In this document: piece by piece, positions 1 through 6,454 of the stretch | Numbering within the stretch: the first letter of the stretch is position 1 | Layout of the letters: each line of letters begins with the position of its first letter | From: Asticcacaulis sp. | Lineage (GTDB): Bacteria; Pseudomonadota; Alphaproteobacteria; Caulobacterales; Caulobacteraceae | Length of the DNA: 10,000 bases | Assembly (NCBI RefSeq): GCF_020217185.1 | Contig: NZ_JAIWNX010000110.1 | Location: 1-10,000, forward strand | Reading direction: 5' to 3' | The notes under the pieces: model-generated | The model's input: the letters and a program-made list of their open reading frames with translations, nothing else | Told to the model about the DNA's origin: nothing | Databases searched by the model: none | Made by a program: the position numbers and the translations under genes

Positions 1-857
1 CGCCAGTTGCGCCCTTCGACCCAGCCATAACGCGGCAGAACCGCTTCCATCTTCAGGCTATAGGGCCGGTAGTTGGCATCGAGGTCGCGCGTGCCGTGGT
101 CCATATAGAGCCGCTGACGCTTCGGGTCGAAATTCGCCGTGCTGAACCACGCCTCCCATGCCTGCACCGCGGCATCCGCCGCCGCCTCGCGCGCTTCCGG
201 CGTCGCGGGCGGGGCCATCAGCGGCCAGTGGATCGACACGCAGGCCGCGCGCCCGAACACCTGCGGGTATTCGCCCAGCGCATAGAGCGAGATCAGCCCG
301 CCCATGCTGGAGCCCATAATGCCGGTATGGGCGGCATCGGGGCGCGTGCGATAGGTGCGGTCGATAAAGGGCTTCACCTCTTCGACCAGAAAACGCAGAT
401 AGTCGTCGGCCCTGAGCGGCCCTTTGGCCATAGTCATCACCTGCGCCTGCATATCGGCGGGCAGAAAGGCCGCCAGCTTTTGCGGGAAATAGTCGGCATA
501 GCGCGTGGGCGAATTCCATACCCCCACGACGATGGCCTTCTGGCCCATGGCGCTGAGGGCCTCGTCTATGCCCCACTCCTTGCCGCCATAGGCAGTGGAC
601 GTCTCAAACAGGTTCTGCCCGTCGTGCATATAGATGACCGGCAGGCGCGGCCCCTTGGGGTCATAACCTTCGGGCACCCATACCCAGACATGGCGCGCAC
701 TGACAAAACGCGACGGGAAGGCCTCATACTTATCGAGCCGGCCGTGCGGCACATCGGCGGTGGCGCTGACGCTGTGCGTCGGCACAGGATCGGCGGCCCC
801 TGCCCCCACCGGTATAGCGAGGAGCAGGGTGGCGAGGATCGCAGCAAAAGCGCGCAT
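1..857 (-). CDS. Secreted esterase-D-like alpha/beta hydrolase (C-terminus cut by window edge)
   Basis: An open frame of 285 codons starts at the ATG at 857-855 and runs off the left edge. Residues 1-21 form a Sec signal peptide (MRAF, hydrophobic core, AGA-A), so the product is probably periplasmic. The body matches the putative esterase / enterochelin-esterase-like family (PF00756 type). It has a VIYMHDGQNLF segment at 74-84, where the oxyanion-hole region of the family lies, and the nucleophile elbow GSSMG at 182-186 with Ser184. A likely catalytic acid lies in DHGTRD at 253-258. The catalytic His would be beyond the edge. The start lies 2 bp after the GH97 stop, with only a weak AAGG upstream, so the two genes are probably cotranscribed and translationally coupled. 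This suggests that it removes acyl groups from, or otherwise processes, the same glycan, but the substrate is not readable from sequence. The fold call is firm and the substrate is unknown. Confidence 0.88.
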   Translation of the reverse strand, partial: MRAFAAILATLLLAIPVGAGAADPVPTHSVSATADVPHGRLDKYEAFPSRFVSARHVWVWVPEGYDPKGPRLPVIYMHDGQNLFETSTAYGGKEWGIDEALSAMGQKAIVVGVWNSPTRYADYFPQKLAAFLPADMQAQVMTMAKGPLRADDYLRFLVEEVKPFIDRTYRTRPDAAHTGIMGSSMGGLISLYALGEYPQVFGRAACVSIHWPLMAPPATPEAREAAADAAVQAWEAWFSTANFDPKRQRLYMDHGTRDLDANYRPYSLKMEAVLPRYGWVEGRNW

Positions 858-859
858 GG

Positions 860-2977
860 TCACAGCGCCTTGAAACGGATGGCCTGACCGCCGCCGGGCG
901 CCAGTTTCAGCGTCAGGCGGTCTTTGGCGGTCACCTTGCGCTTTTCGATCTGCATCGAATGGCGGGCGTCTGTGCGGTAATCGGCATCGTCGCCGTCGCG
1001 ATAGATTTGCGCCTCATAGGTCTTGCCCGGCGTCAGGAAATCGAGCGCGATGTCGAGGCTGCGCGCCTGTTCGTCCGTCACCGCCCCCAGATACCAGTCG
1101 CGGCTGTGCTTATCGAGGCGCACCAGCGTGGCGTAGTCGCCCGGCTCGCCGTTCAGCATCTTTGTATCGGCCCAGTCGGTCGGCACGTCCTTGATGAACT
1201 GAAACGCCGGCATCTCCTTTTCGTAGTTTTCGATCAGGTCAGCGGCCATGTGGATCGGCGAATAGAGCACCACATAGAGGGCCAGTTGCTTGGCCTTGGT
1301 CGAATAGATCGGCTTGCCATTGCCCTGAAGGCTGAGGACGCCCGGCGTGAAGTCCATCGGACCGGACAGCATTCGCGTGAAGACCAGACTGGCCTCGTGC
1401 TCCGGCGGGTTGGGCGGATTGCCCCAGGCGTTATATTCCATGCCGCGCTGACCTTCGCGCGACACCCAGTTGGGGTAGGTGCGGCGCAGGCCCGTATCCT
1501 TGATCGGCTCATGCGTATTGATGGCGATATGATACTTCGCCGCCGTCTCGGTCACCTTCTGGAAGTGGCGCACCATGTCCTGCGAGTCGTTCCAGGTGTA
1601 GTAGGGCTTGCCGTCCGCCCCCATCACCTTGGCGCCGCCCGCATCGGCGACATAGCCGGTCTTCACCGCATCGACGCCGTTCTGCTGATAGAGGGCAAAG
1701 CCTGCGTCCATCTGCGGTTCATAATGGGCCGCATTGCCGCCCGTTTCGTGGTGGCCCACAATATGGACGCCCTTCTTCTTGGCATAGGCCGACAGGGCGG
1801 GCAGGTCGAAATCGGGATAGGCCTCGGTAAAGCTGAACAGGTCGCCGGTGGCGAACCAGTCTTCCCAGCCCTTATTCCACCCTTCGACCAGCACCCCACG
1901 GAAACCGTGCTTGGCCGCAAAGTCGATGTATTTCTTGGTGTATTCGGTCGTCGCCCCGTGCTTCGGCCCGGCTTCCCAGGTCTTGGTACCGAGGTGCATA
2001 TCCCACCAGATGCCGACATATTTGAACGGCTTGACCCAACTCACATCGCCCAGCTTGTTCGGCTCATTGAGGTTAAGCAGGATGTGTGAGTGATAAAGGT
2101 CCGGCGCGTTATCGGTCACGATCACCATGCGCCACGGCGTCGGGAAGGGCGCGTCGCGCACCACATTGGGGCCGATGGACGACGGGGCCAGCCGCGTCTT
2201 CAGGCGCTGCCCATCGACGCGACGCATCCAGATGGCCGCATAGTCGATCAGGGCCGCCTCATGGAAGCTCATATAGAGGCCGGAGTCGGTCTTCAGCGTC
2301 ATCGGCGTCTGAGCCTCAGACACTTCGGCCAGCGGCGTCTTCTGGATGATATATTCTTCGCGGTTCCATTCGCCGGCGACGTTCCAGTAGGCGGTCGCCT
2401 TGTCGCTGACGGCAAACTCGGTCAGTTCGTCGGTGATTTTCAGCGTCTTCAGTTGCGGCTGATCGGGGAATTCATAGCGGAAGCCGAAGCCGTCGTCGAA
2501 CAGGCGGAACACCACCGTCATGCGGCGATTGTCGTACTTTGTCTGCACCACATCGACGCGCAGTTCGGTGTGCGTATCGCGGATGGTCTGCCATTCGCCC
2601 CACGACTGCTCCCACGTCGCGTCAAAGGCCGAGGTGGCGGTCTTTTCGACCGTGAAATTGCGGTCCAGCTTGGGCTGATCGGCCAGAATGAAGCCCAGCC
2701 GCGACGGCGCGATAATCTCATGGCCCTTGCGCGATACGGCATAGGACAGACGTCCGTCATTATCGAGCAAGACCTTGACCGACAGGACCTTATTGGGCGA
2801 CTCAGCGGTGGCGATGACCGCCAGCCCCGTCGCCTGACTATAGGCCGCATCGAGCGTTTCGGCGGCGGCCACGGCGGGCGGGGCCCAGCCGATCGTTGCG
2901 GTCGTAGCGGTAAGCGTCATGGCAAGCCCCATCAAAACTGGCGTACCGAAGCTAAAGCGCTTTGCGCGAACTGTCAT
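860..2977 (-). CDS. Secreted glycoside hydrolase family 97 protein, predicted inverting alpha-glucosidase (SusB-like)
   Basis: The product has 705 residues and an N-terminal signal peptide (hydrophobic 12-30, likely cleavage after AVA/AAA near 36-39), so it is periplasmic or exported. The order is that of GH97: an N-terminal beta-sandwich (about 41-310), a (beta/alpha)8 barrel opening with YVGIWWDMH at 320-328, and a C-terminal beta domain (about 600-703). Catalytic motifs visible are HHETGGN (E411), THEP (E490), REG (E508) and GMEY (E514). These line up with Glu439, Glu508, Glu526 and Glu532 of Bacteroides SusB as I recall them, and the 24-residue spacing from E490 to E514 is preserved. The strand carrying the Asp nucleophile in retaining GH97 alpha-galactosidases reads VKTGYV here (438-443), with no Asp. 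This favours the inverting, calcium-dependent alpha-glucosidase branch, so the likely role is cleaving alpha-glucans or maltooligosaccharides. The ribosome binding site AGGGAG lies 7-8 bases before the ATG. It sits directly downstream of two LacI-type operators and upstream of a coupled esterase gene. Confidence 0.93.
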   Translation of the reverse strand: MTVRAKRFSFGTPVLMGLAMTLTATTATIGWAPPAVAAAETLDAAYSQATGLAVIATAESPNKVLSVKVLLDNDGRLSYAVSRKGHEIIAPSRLGFILADQPKLDRNFTVEKTATSAFDATWEQSWGEWQTIRDTHTELRVDVVQTKYDNRRMTVVFRLFDDGFGFRYEFPDQPQLKTLKITDELTEFAVSDKATAYWNVAGEWNREEYIIQKTPLAEVSEAQTPMTLKTDSGLYMSFHEAALIDYAAIWMRRVDGQRLKTRLAPSSIGPNVVRDAPFPTPWRMVIVTDNAPDLYHSHILLNLNEPNKLGDVSWVKPFKYVGIWWDMHLGTKTWEAGPKHGATTEYTKKYIDFAAKHGFRGVLVEGWNKGWEDWFATGDLFSFTEAYPDFDLPALSAYAKKKGVHIVGHHETGGNAAHYEPQMDAGFALYQQNGVDAVKTGYVADAGGAKVMGADGKPYYTWNDSQDMVRHFQKVTETAAKYHIAINTHEPIKDTGLRRTYPNWVSREGQRGMEYNAWGNPPNPPEHEASLVFTRMLSGPMDFTPGVLSLQGNGKPIYSTKAKQLALYVVLYSPIHMAADLIENYEKEMPAFQFIKDVPTDWADTKMLNGEPGDYATLVRLDKHSRDWYLGAVTDEQARSLDIALDFLTPGKTYEAQIYRDGDDADYRTDARHSMQIEKRKVTAKDRLTLKLAPGGGQAIRFKAL

Positions 2978-3049
2978 CGTCTGTCTCCCTGTGTTTTATC
3001 GCTGTCGGCGTTTGTCCTGTGGTTAGCACACCGCCCTGCCAAGGGTGCG

Positions 3050-3063
3050 TGCATACGTATTCA
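3050..3063. promoter_or_regulatory. LacI-family operator O1 (imperfect palindrome)
   Basis: The sequence TGCATACGTATTCA is a 14-bp palindrome with one mismatched pair and a central CG, the hallmark of LacI-family operators. It is nearest the GH97 start, about 70 bp upstream of it. It shares 13 of 14 bases with the second site at 3082-3095. Confidence 0.78.
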
Positions 3064-3081
3064 GAACGGCGCGGCTCGCGT

Positions 3082-3095
3082 TGAATACGTATTCA
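3082..3095. promoter_or_regulatory. LacI-family operator O2 (perfect palindrome)
   Basis: TGAATACGTATTCA is a perfect 14-bp palindrome centred on CG. Its centre is 32 bp from the centre of the first site, about three helical turns, so both lie on the same face of the DNA. This suits binding by a dimer pair or tetramer of the LacI-family protein encoded just upstream at 3294-4313. Control of the GH97-esterase operon is inferred from position. Confidence 0.82.
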
Positions 3096-3250
3096 GATTG
3101 CCGCTGTGCGCCCCACAACCTAGTTTCCGGTCAAACGATTTTACAGGGATAACCACACAACGACTCCCCCCTGATACCCCTTCTGCCCGTGGCAACGCGG
3201 CGGAACCGCCATTTCAGCCCTGGAATGGTTTCTTCTCAAACCTGACCTTT

Positions 3251-3291
3251 TAACCCCGCTGCGCGTCTCCCGTCGCACGGGGTTATTTTTT
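3251..3291 (+). terminator. Intrinsic-terminator-like hairpin reading on the plus strand
   Basis: An 8-bp perfect stem (TAACCCCG at 3251-3258 with CGGGGTTA at 3278-3285) is followed at once by six T residues (3286-3291). On the minus strand the hairpin directly follows the lacI stop codon but is followed by AAAAGG, so it lacks a U tract in that direction. It therefore looks like a terminator for a plus-strand transcript, although no plus-strand gene lies upstream. It may also act as a 3'-end stabilising hairpin for the lacI mRNA. Confidence 0.55.
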
Positions 3292-3293
3292 AC

Positions 3294-4313
3294 CTATCCG
3301 CCACAGCTTTCGCGGATGATCAGCCGCGTCGGCACGCGCACCGGCTCAACCGGCGCATTGGCGATCATGCGATCCAGCGCATCGACCAGCGCGCGAGCCG
3401 CTGCCGTCGTATCCTGCCGCACGGTCGAAAGCGCCGGGGTGGTGCAGGCCGCCGCCCACAGGTCATCAAAGCCGATCACCGACACATCCTGCGGCACGCG
3501 CCTTCCCTGCTTCTGCAAGGCCTGCATGGCCCCGATGGCCGGCAGGTCCGCCGTGGCAAACACCGCGTCAAACTCTGCCCCGCGCTGCATGAGCCGCGCC
3601 ACCGCCGCCGCCCCGTCTTCGCGCGAGATAAAGCAGTCGGCCATCAGATCGGCGTCCAGACTCAGGCCGTTTTCGCGCAGCGCCCGCGCATAGCCGTCAT
3701 AGCGGTCGCGAAACTCCGGATGGCTGGATGAGGCCTCGCCCAGAAAGGCGATGCGCCGCCGCCCCAGCCGGATCAGGTGCGACACGGCCTCATAGGCACC
3801 CTGTTCATTATCAGATCCCACACTGTGCCCCGCCCCCGGCTGCACCAGCCCCCAGACGACCCACGGTTCGCCGATATCGCTTAAGCCCTCGGCCTTGCGC
3901 ACATAGTCGTCATAGTCCTTATAGCCCAGCAGGATCAGGCCATCGGCGCGCCGCGCAAAGCCATAATCATTGCTCCAGCTTGCGCTTTGCTGTTGCAGCG
4001 AGGTGAGGACGTCATAGCCCCTCTGCCCGGCATATTTGAGGATGGCCCCCAAGAGCGGCACAAAAAACGGGTTGATCGGATTGTCCTGATCGAGGTCTTC
4101 GGAAATCAGCACGGCAATGGTGTTGATCTTCTTTGAGCGCAGTTTGCGCGCATTGACATCGACCGTGTAGTTGAGCTGCTGCGCCGCCTCAAAGACGCGC
4201 TTTCGCACCTCTTCGGACACCGCCGGTGACTGGCTGAGCGCGCGCGATACGGTGGCCTGCGAAACGCCGGCCAGCGCCGCTATGTCAAAGGATGTTGGCC
4301 GTTTTACCCCCAC
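3294..4313 (-). CDS. LacI-family transcriptional repressor, probable local regulator of the GH97 operon
   Basis: The product has 339 residues. The N-terminal helix-turn-helix lies at about 9-28 (DIAALAGVSQATVSRAL), the hinge helix around 54-60 (NARKLRS), and a periplasmic-binding-protein-like sensor domain at about 64-338. Family landmarks include GSDNEQGAYEAVSHLIRLGRRRIAFLG (starting at 166), RYDGYARAL (204-212), DVSVIGFDD (276-284) and PALSTVRQD (293-301). The start is GTG at 4313-4311, fixed by a strong GGGAGG six bases upstream; the N-terminus fits the family length. It is transcribed in the same direction as, and lies 316 bp upstream of, the GH97 gene. Two CG-centred palindromes in that gap are the likely binding sites. 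The ligand is not readable from sequence, but a maltose- or glucose-type sugar would fit the neighbouring glucosidase. Only 49 bp separate its start from the end of the glycosyltransferase gene, with no clear terminator between, so read-through from that gene is possible. Confidence 0.95.
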   Translation of the reverse strand: MGVKRPTSFDIAALAGVSQATVSRALSQSPAVSEEVRKRVFEAAQQLNYTVDVNARKLRSKKINTIAVLISEDLDQDNPINPFFVPLLGAILKYAGQRGYDVLTSLQQQSASWSNDYGFARRADGLILLGYKDYDDYVRKAEGLSDIGEPWVVWGLVQPGAGHSVGSDNEQGAYEAVSHLIRLGRRRIAFLGEASSSHPEFRDRYDGYARALRENGLSLDADLMADCFISREDGAAAVARLMQRGAEFDAVFATADLPAIGAMQALQKQGRRVPQDVSVIGFDDLWAAACTTPALSTVRQDTTAAARALVDALDRMIANAPVEPVRVPTRLIIRESCGG

Positions 4314-4362
4314 GCGGAGCCTCCCTTTTTTTGCGCAGCATAGCCCGCTTCGGGAGCGGCGG

Positions 4363-6339
4363 CTATTTCTTAATATAGAGGGTCTTTTCCGCCCCTTCGA
4401 CCGTGGTGCCGTCGGTCCGCGTGGCGCGCAGAGACAGGGTGTGCGGCCCCGGTGTCAGCCCGGCCTTATCCAGCTTGAAATCGAATTGCAGCTTCGGCCA
4501 GTTTGGGTCGTAGCGCAGGGCGTCGGGCGTCTTGAAGCCTTCCGGATCAAGGCCGTAATGGGCCTGCGTCACCGGCTTGCCATCGATCAGAATATCGACG
4601 CGGGTCACGCCCTGAGCATCGGCGGCGATACCGAAATAGTTGGTCTGCGCCGTGGCTTCAAGGAACTGCCCACGCGGCGGTTGCGCGATATAAAGCTCCG
4701 GCAACAGGGCACACGGCGCGGGCGGCGACTTCACGGCGTCCTTACGCAGGCGGCCGGTGTAAAACGCCACCACATTGCGCCCCGGCGGCAGCTCGACGCG
4801 CTTATACAGCATCAGGTCGTCAAAGCGCTGACACAGGTCGCGGCGGAAACTTAGCTCCTCCGGCTGATGGTAGAGATAGCTAGGGTCGGGCAGGACCAGC
4901 ACCACACCCTTGCCCGCCTGCGTCTTGATCAGGTCGCTCAGGCCCAGCCCCCAGGTCTGACGCGCCGTGCCGAAGCGCGAAAAGCGGTCATAGGGCTCGC
5001 CCAGCGTATAGAAGGTGCGCGTCGGTCTGTTGGGGAATTCCAGACGCACCGCCGGGACGTGGCCCGACACCGCCACGGCGACTTCGGGGCCGAACTGCTG
5101 CCGCGCCAGCGCCTCGGCCTCGATCAGGGTCGGGTGCAGCACGGTCCAGTTTTCGTTGCGCATGAAGTTGATCTGCTTCCATTGCCACGGCAGCTTTTCG
5201 GTATGGGCCCAGGCGTATTCATAGACGGTGATACCGATGCCGACGCCCAGCGCCAGAACCGGGCCCAGCGCCAGCACGCCCTGACGCAGACGGCGCGCGC
5301 CCATCGTTTTAGCCCCATCCACAAAGCGGATCAGCACGGCGGGCAGCCCCACCACAAGCGGTACATAGGCCAGAAACGGCCAGTGCGGCATGATCTGCGC
5401 ATTGGCGGGTGACTGAATGAAATAGAAGCCGAAGATAAATGCGCCGACAATGCCCAGAAGCGCCAGAGGCGTGCGCCGCTTATCCCAGCACAGCGTCTTG
5501 GCCGCAAAGATCAGGCCGACAAAAAACACCGGCGACACCAGCCCGATCTGCTGATTGAGAAAGGCCGTCATCAGCTTTAGTTCCGGCCGCCACACAGGCC
5601 GGTTGGTGACGTGGAAGGCGATGGCAGGCCAGTCGTTAAAGGCGTTGTAGAGCAGAGACGGCAGAAGCCCAAGCGCCGCCACGCCCCCGGTCGTCCAGAA
5701 TTTGGGCCGCGTCCACAACTGCCGCCCGGCCGGCGTCAGCAGGGCAAACAGCACAATCCCCGCGCCGGGAAACAGGAAGCGGAAGTGCACAAACAGGCCC
5801 AGCGCCCCGCACAGGCCGGTCAAAAGCCACCACTTCCACTCATCGGTCTTGAAGGCGCGGATCAGGCAGCCCAGCATCAGGGCCAGCAGCAGTTGCAACA
5901 GCCCTTCCGGATAGAAGATGGTCCCCGACATCGACAGCGGCGGGATCAGCAGCGACAGGATGGCGGCCCAGATGGCCTGACGCGCCGGGACGACCGGCTT
6001 GGCCATAAACCAGATGGCAAAGGGTATGGCGGTGGCGATCAGCAGCGACAGCACCCGCAGCGGCAGGACCTCCATGCCGAAGACCAGTGTCACCAGCCGC
6101 GACAGCAGCGGAAAACCAGCAGGGATATCGGGATAGCCCAGTTCCGGGTAGAGGCCGGAAACGGCGAAGTGCCCCTCTTCCCAGATGACATTGGCCGTCA
6201 TCGCGATATAGAGCTTCCACGCAAAGATCACCGCGCCGATGATCAGCCCGGCACGCATCAGCGTCCGGTCGTCGCCAAACAGGGGCTTTTGCGGCCCCAA
6301 GGCTTCCGGTCCCTGTCCGATCTCATACAACTGGGTCAT
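4363..6339 (-). CDS. GT-C-type membrane glycosyltransferase with C-terminal Ig-like domain
   Basis: The product has 658 residues. Residues about 28-373 hold some 11-12 hydrophobic membrane segments; about 375-658 are soluble and probably periplasmic. Just after the first membrane segment comes WEEGHFA (53-59), an acidic pair in the first outer loop as in GT-C enzymes that use polyprenyl-phosphate sugars (ArnT and PMT-like families). Large GT-C periplasmic portions are usual. The last roughly 80 residues (VDILIDGKPV at 581-590, then GLTPGPHTLSLRATRTDG at 627-644) look like a small beta-sandwich (Ig-like) domain seen in several bacterial proteins with VDGKPV-type repeats. Expected role: transfer of a sugar from a lipid carrier to a cell-surface acceptor; donor and acceptor are unknown. 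The start ATG (6339-6337) is supported by GGGAGG six bases upstream. It is divergent from sdaA. The glycosyltransferase class is inferred from topology and the acidic motif, so a related membrane family without transferase activity is possible. Confidence 0.78.
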   Translation of the reverse strand: MTQLYEIGQGPEALGPQKPLFGDDRTLMRAGLIIGAVIFAWKLYIAMTANVIWEEGHFAVSGLYPELGYPDIPAGFPLLSRLVTLVFGMEVLPLRVLSLLIATAIPFAIWFMAKPVVPARQAIWAAILSLLIPPLSMSGTIFYPEGLLQLLLALMLGCLIRAFKTDEWKWWLLTGLCGALGLFVHFRFLFPGAGIVLFALLTPAGRQLWTRPKFWTTGGVAALGLLPSLLYNAFNDWPAIAFHVTNRPVWRPELKLMTAFLNQQIGLVSPVFFVGLIFAAKTLCWDKRRTPLALLGIVGAFIFGFYFIQSPANAQIMPHWPFLAYVPLVVGLPAVLIRFVDGAKTMGARRLRQGVLALGPVLALGVGIGITVYEYAWAHTEKLPWQWKQINFMRNENWTVLHPTLIEAEALARQQFGPEVAVAVSGHVPAVRLEFPNRPTRTFYTLGEPYDRFSRFGTARQTWGLGLSDLIKTQAGKGVVLVLPDPSYLYHQPEELSFRRDLCQRFDDLMLYKRVELPPGRNVVAFYTGRLRKDAVKSPPAPCALLPELYIAQPPRGQFLEATAQTNYFGIAADAQGVTRVDILIDGKPVTQAHYGLDPEGFKTPDALRYDPNWPKLQFDFKLDKAGLTPGPHTLSLRATRTDGTTVEGAEKTLYIKK

Positions 6340-6359
6340 GCATGGCCTCCCTTCCCTCT

Positions 6360-6387
6360 TCTATAACGGGGTTTGCCCATCGCACAA
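6360..6387 (-). promoter_or_regulatory. Candidate promoter of the glycosyltransferase gene
   Basis: On the minus strand TTGTGC (6387-6382) is followed after 16 bp by TATAGA (6365-6360), close to sigma-70-type -35 and -10 boxes. Transcription would begin a few bases before the GGGAGG ribosome binding site, giving a very short leader. This comes from motif reading only. Confidence 0.4.
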
Positions 6388-6394
6388 TCAGGAT

Positions 6395-6427
6395 GTTGCG
6401 GCAGGCCAAACCGTGTTAAGCCGCAAC
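6395..6427. promoter_or_regulatory. Inverted repeat bracketing the sdaA promoter candidate
   Basis: GTTGCGGC (6395-6402) and its exact reverse complement GCCGCAAC (6420-6427) are separated by 17 bp. The repeat overlaps both elements of the sdaA promoter candidate, so it could be a binding site for a dimeric regulator acting on sdaA, or a hairpin at the mRNA 5' end. No regulator is identified in the window. Confidence 0.45.
6396..6422 (+). promoter_or_regulatory. Candidate sdaA promoter (Caulobacter-type)
   Basis: TTGCGGC (6396-6402), then 12 bp, then GTTAAGCC (6415-6422), resembles the Caulobacter housekeeping consensus TTGACGS-N10-14-GCTANAWC with several mismatches. It would give a leader of about 25-30 bases before the ATG at 6455. 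Confidence 0.3.
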
Positions 6428-6454
6428 GAAGTTACATCTGCATCGAGTTTCCCC

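Larger units (their letters stand above)
2978..3293. other. 316-bp intergenic region between lacI and the GH97 gene
   Basis: No convincing protein-coding gene fits here. The part near the GH97 start (2978-3000) holds its ribosome binding site and leader. Two palindromic operators lie at 3050-3095. A structured stretch follows: a GGCGG/CCGCC hairpin at 3199-3210 and an imperfect CCATTTCAG/CTGGAATGG inverted repeat at 3209-3228. A plus-strand terminator-like hairpin with a T tract closes the region at 3251-3291. The GH97 promoter must lie in this region but I could not fix it. A GCTAACC stretch (minus strand, 3027-3021) resembles a Caulobacter -10 element, but the upstream TTGGCAG is too close to be a standard partner. 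Confidence 0.6.

Noticed and set aside
58..847. Open frames of 172 and 93 codons on the minus strand and 263 on the plus strand at the left end
   Set aside because: The true gene is a different minus-strand frame, open from 857 to the edge, with a signal peptide and a GSSMG nucleophile motif; these are its shadows.
959..2089. Plus-strand open frame of 376 codons
   Set aside because: It is a complementary-strand shadow of the GH97 coding sequence with no recognisable domain and no ribosome binding site.
2090..3253. Plus-strand open frame of 387 codons opposite GH97 and its promoter
   Set aside because: It is antisense to a clearly recognised GH97 gene, has Arg/His-rich composition typical of shadow frames, and runs through the operators.
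4341..4365. Possible terminator between the glycosyltransferase gene and lacI
   Set aside because: A hairpin (CCGCT/AGCGG with outer pairs) overlaps the stop codon, but the minus strand downstream is A-rich and G-rich with no T tract, so it is not a standard intrinsic terminator.
5611..6366. Plus-strand open frame of 251 codons opposite the glycosyltransferase
   Set aside because: The product is extremely rich in Gln, Arg, Gly and Pro, as expected from the antisense of a membrane protein; there is no family match.
6239..6454. N-terminal extension of sdaA back to an ATG at 6239 (72 extra residues)
   Set aside because: The extension overlaps the start of the divergent glycosyltransferase gene and gives a non-family N-terminus. 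The ATG at 6455 reproduces the normal SdaA start ([13 protein letters not shown]).
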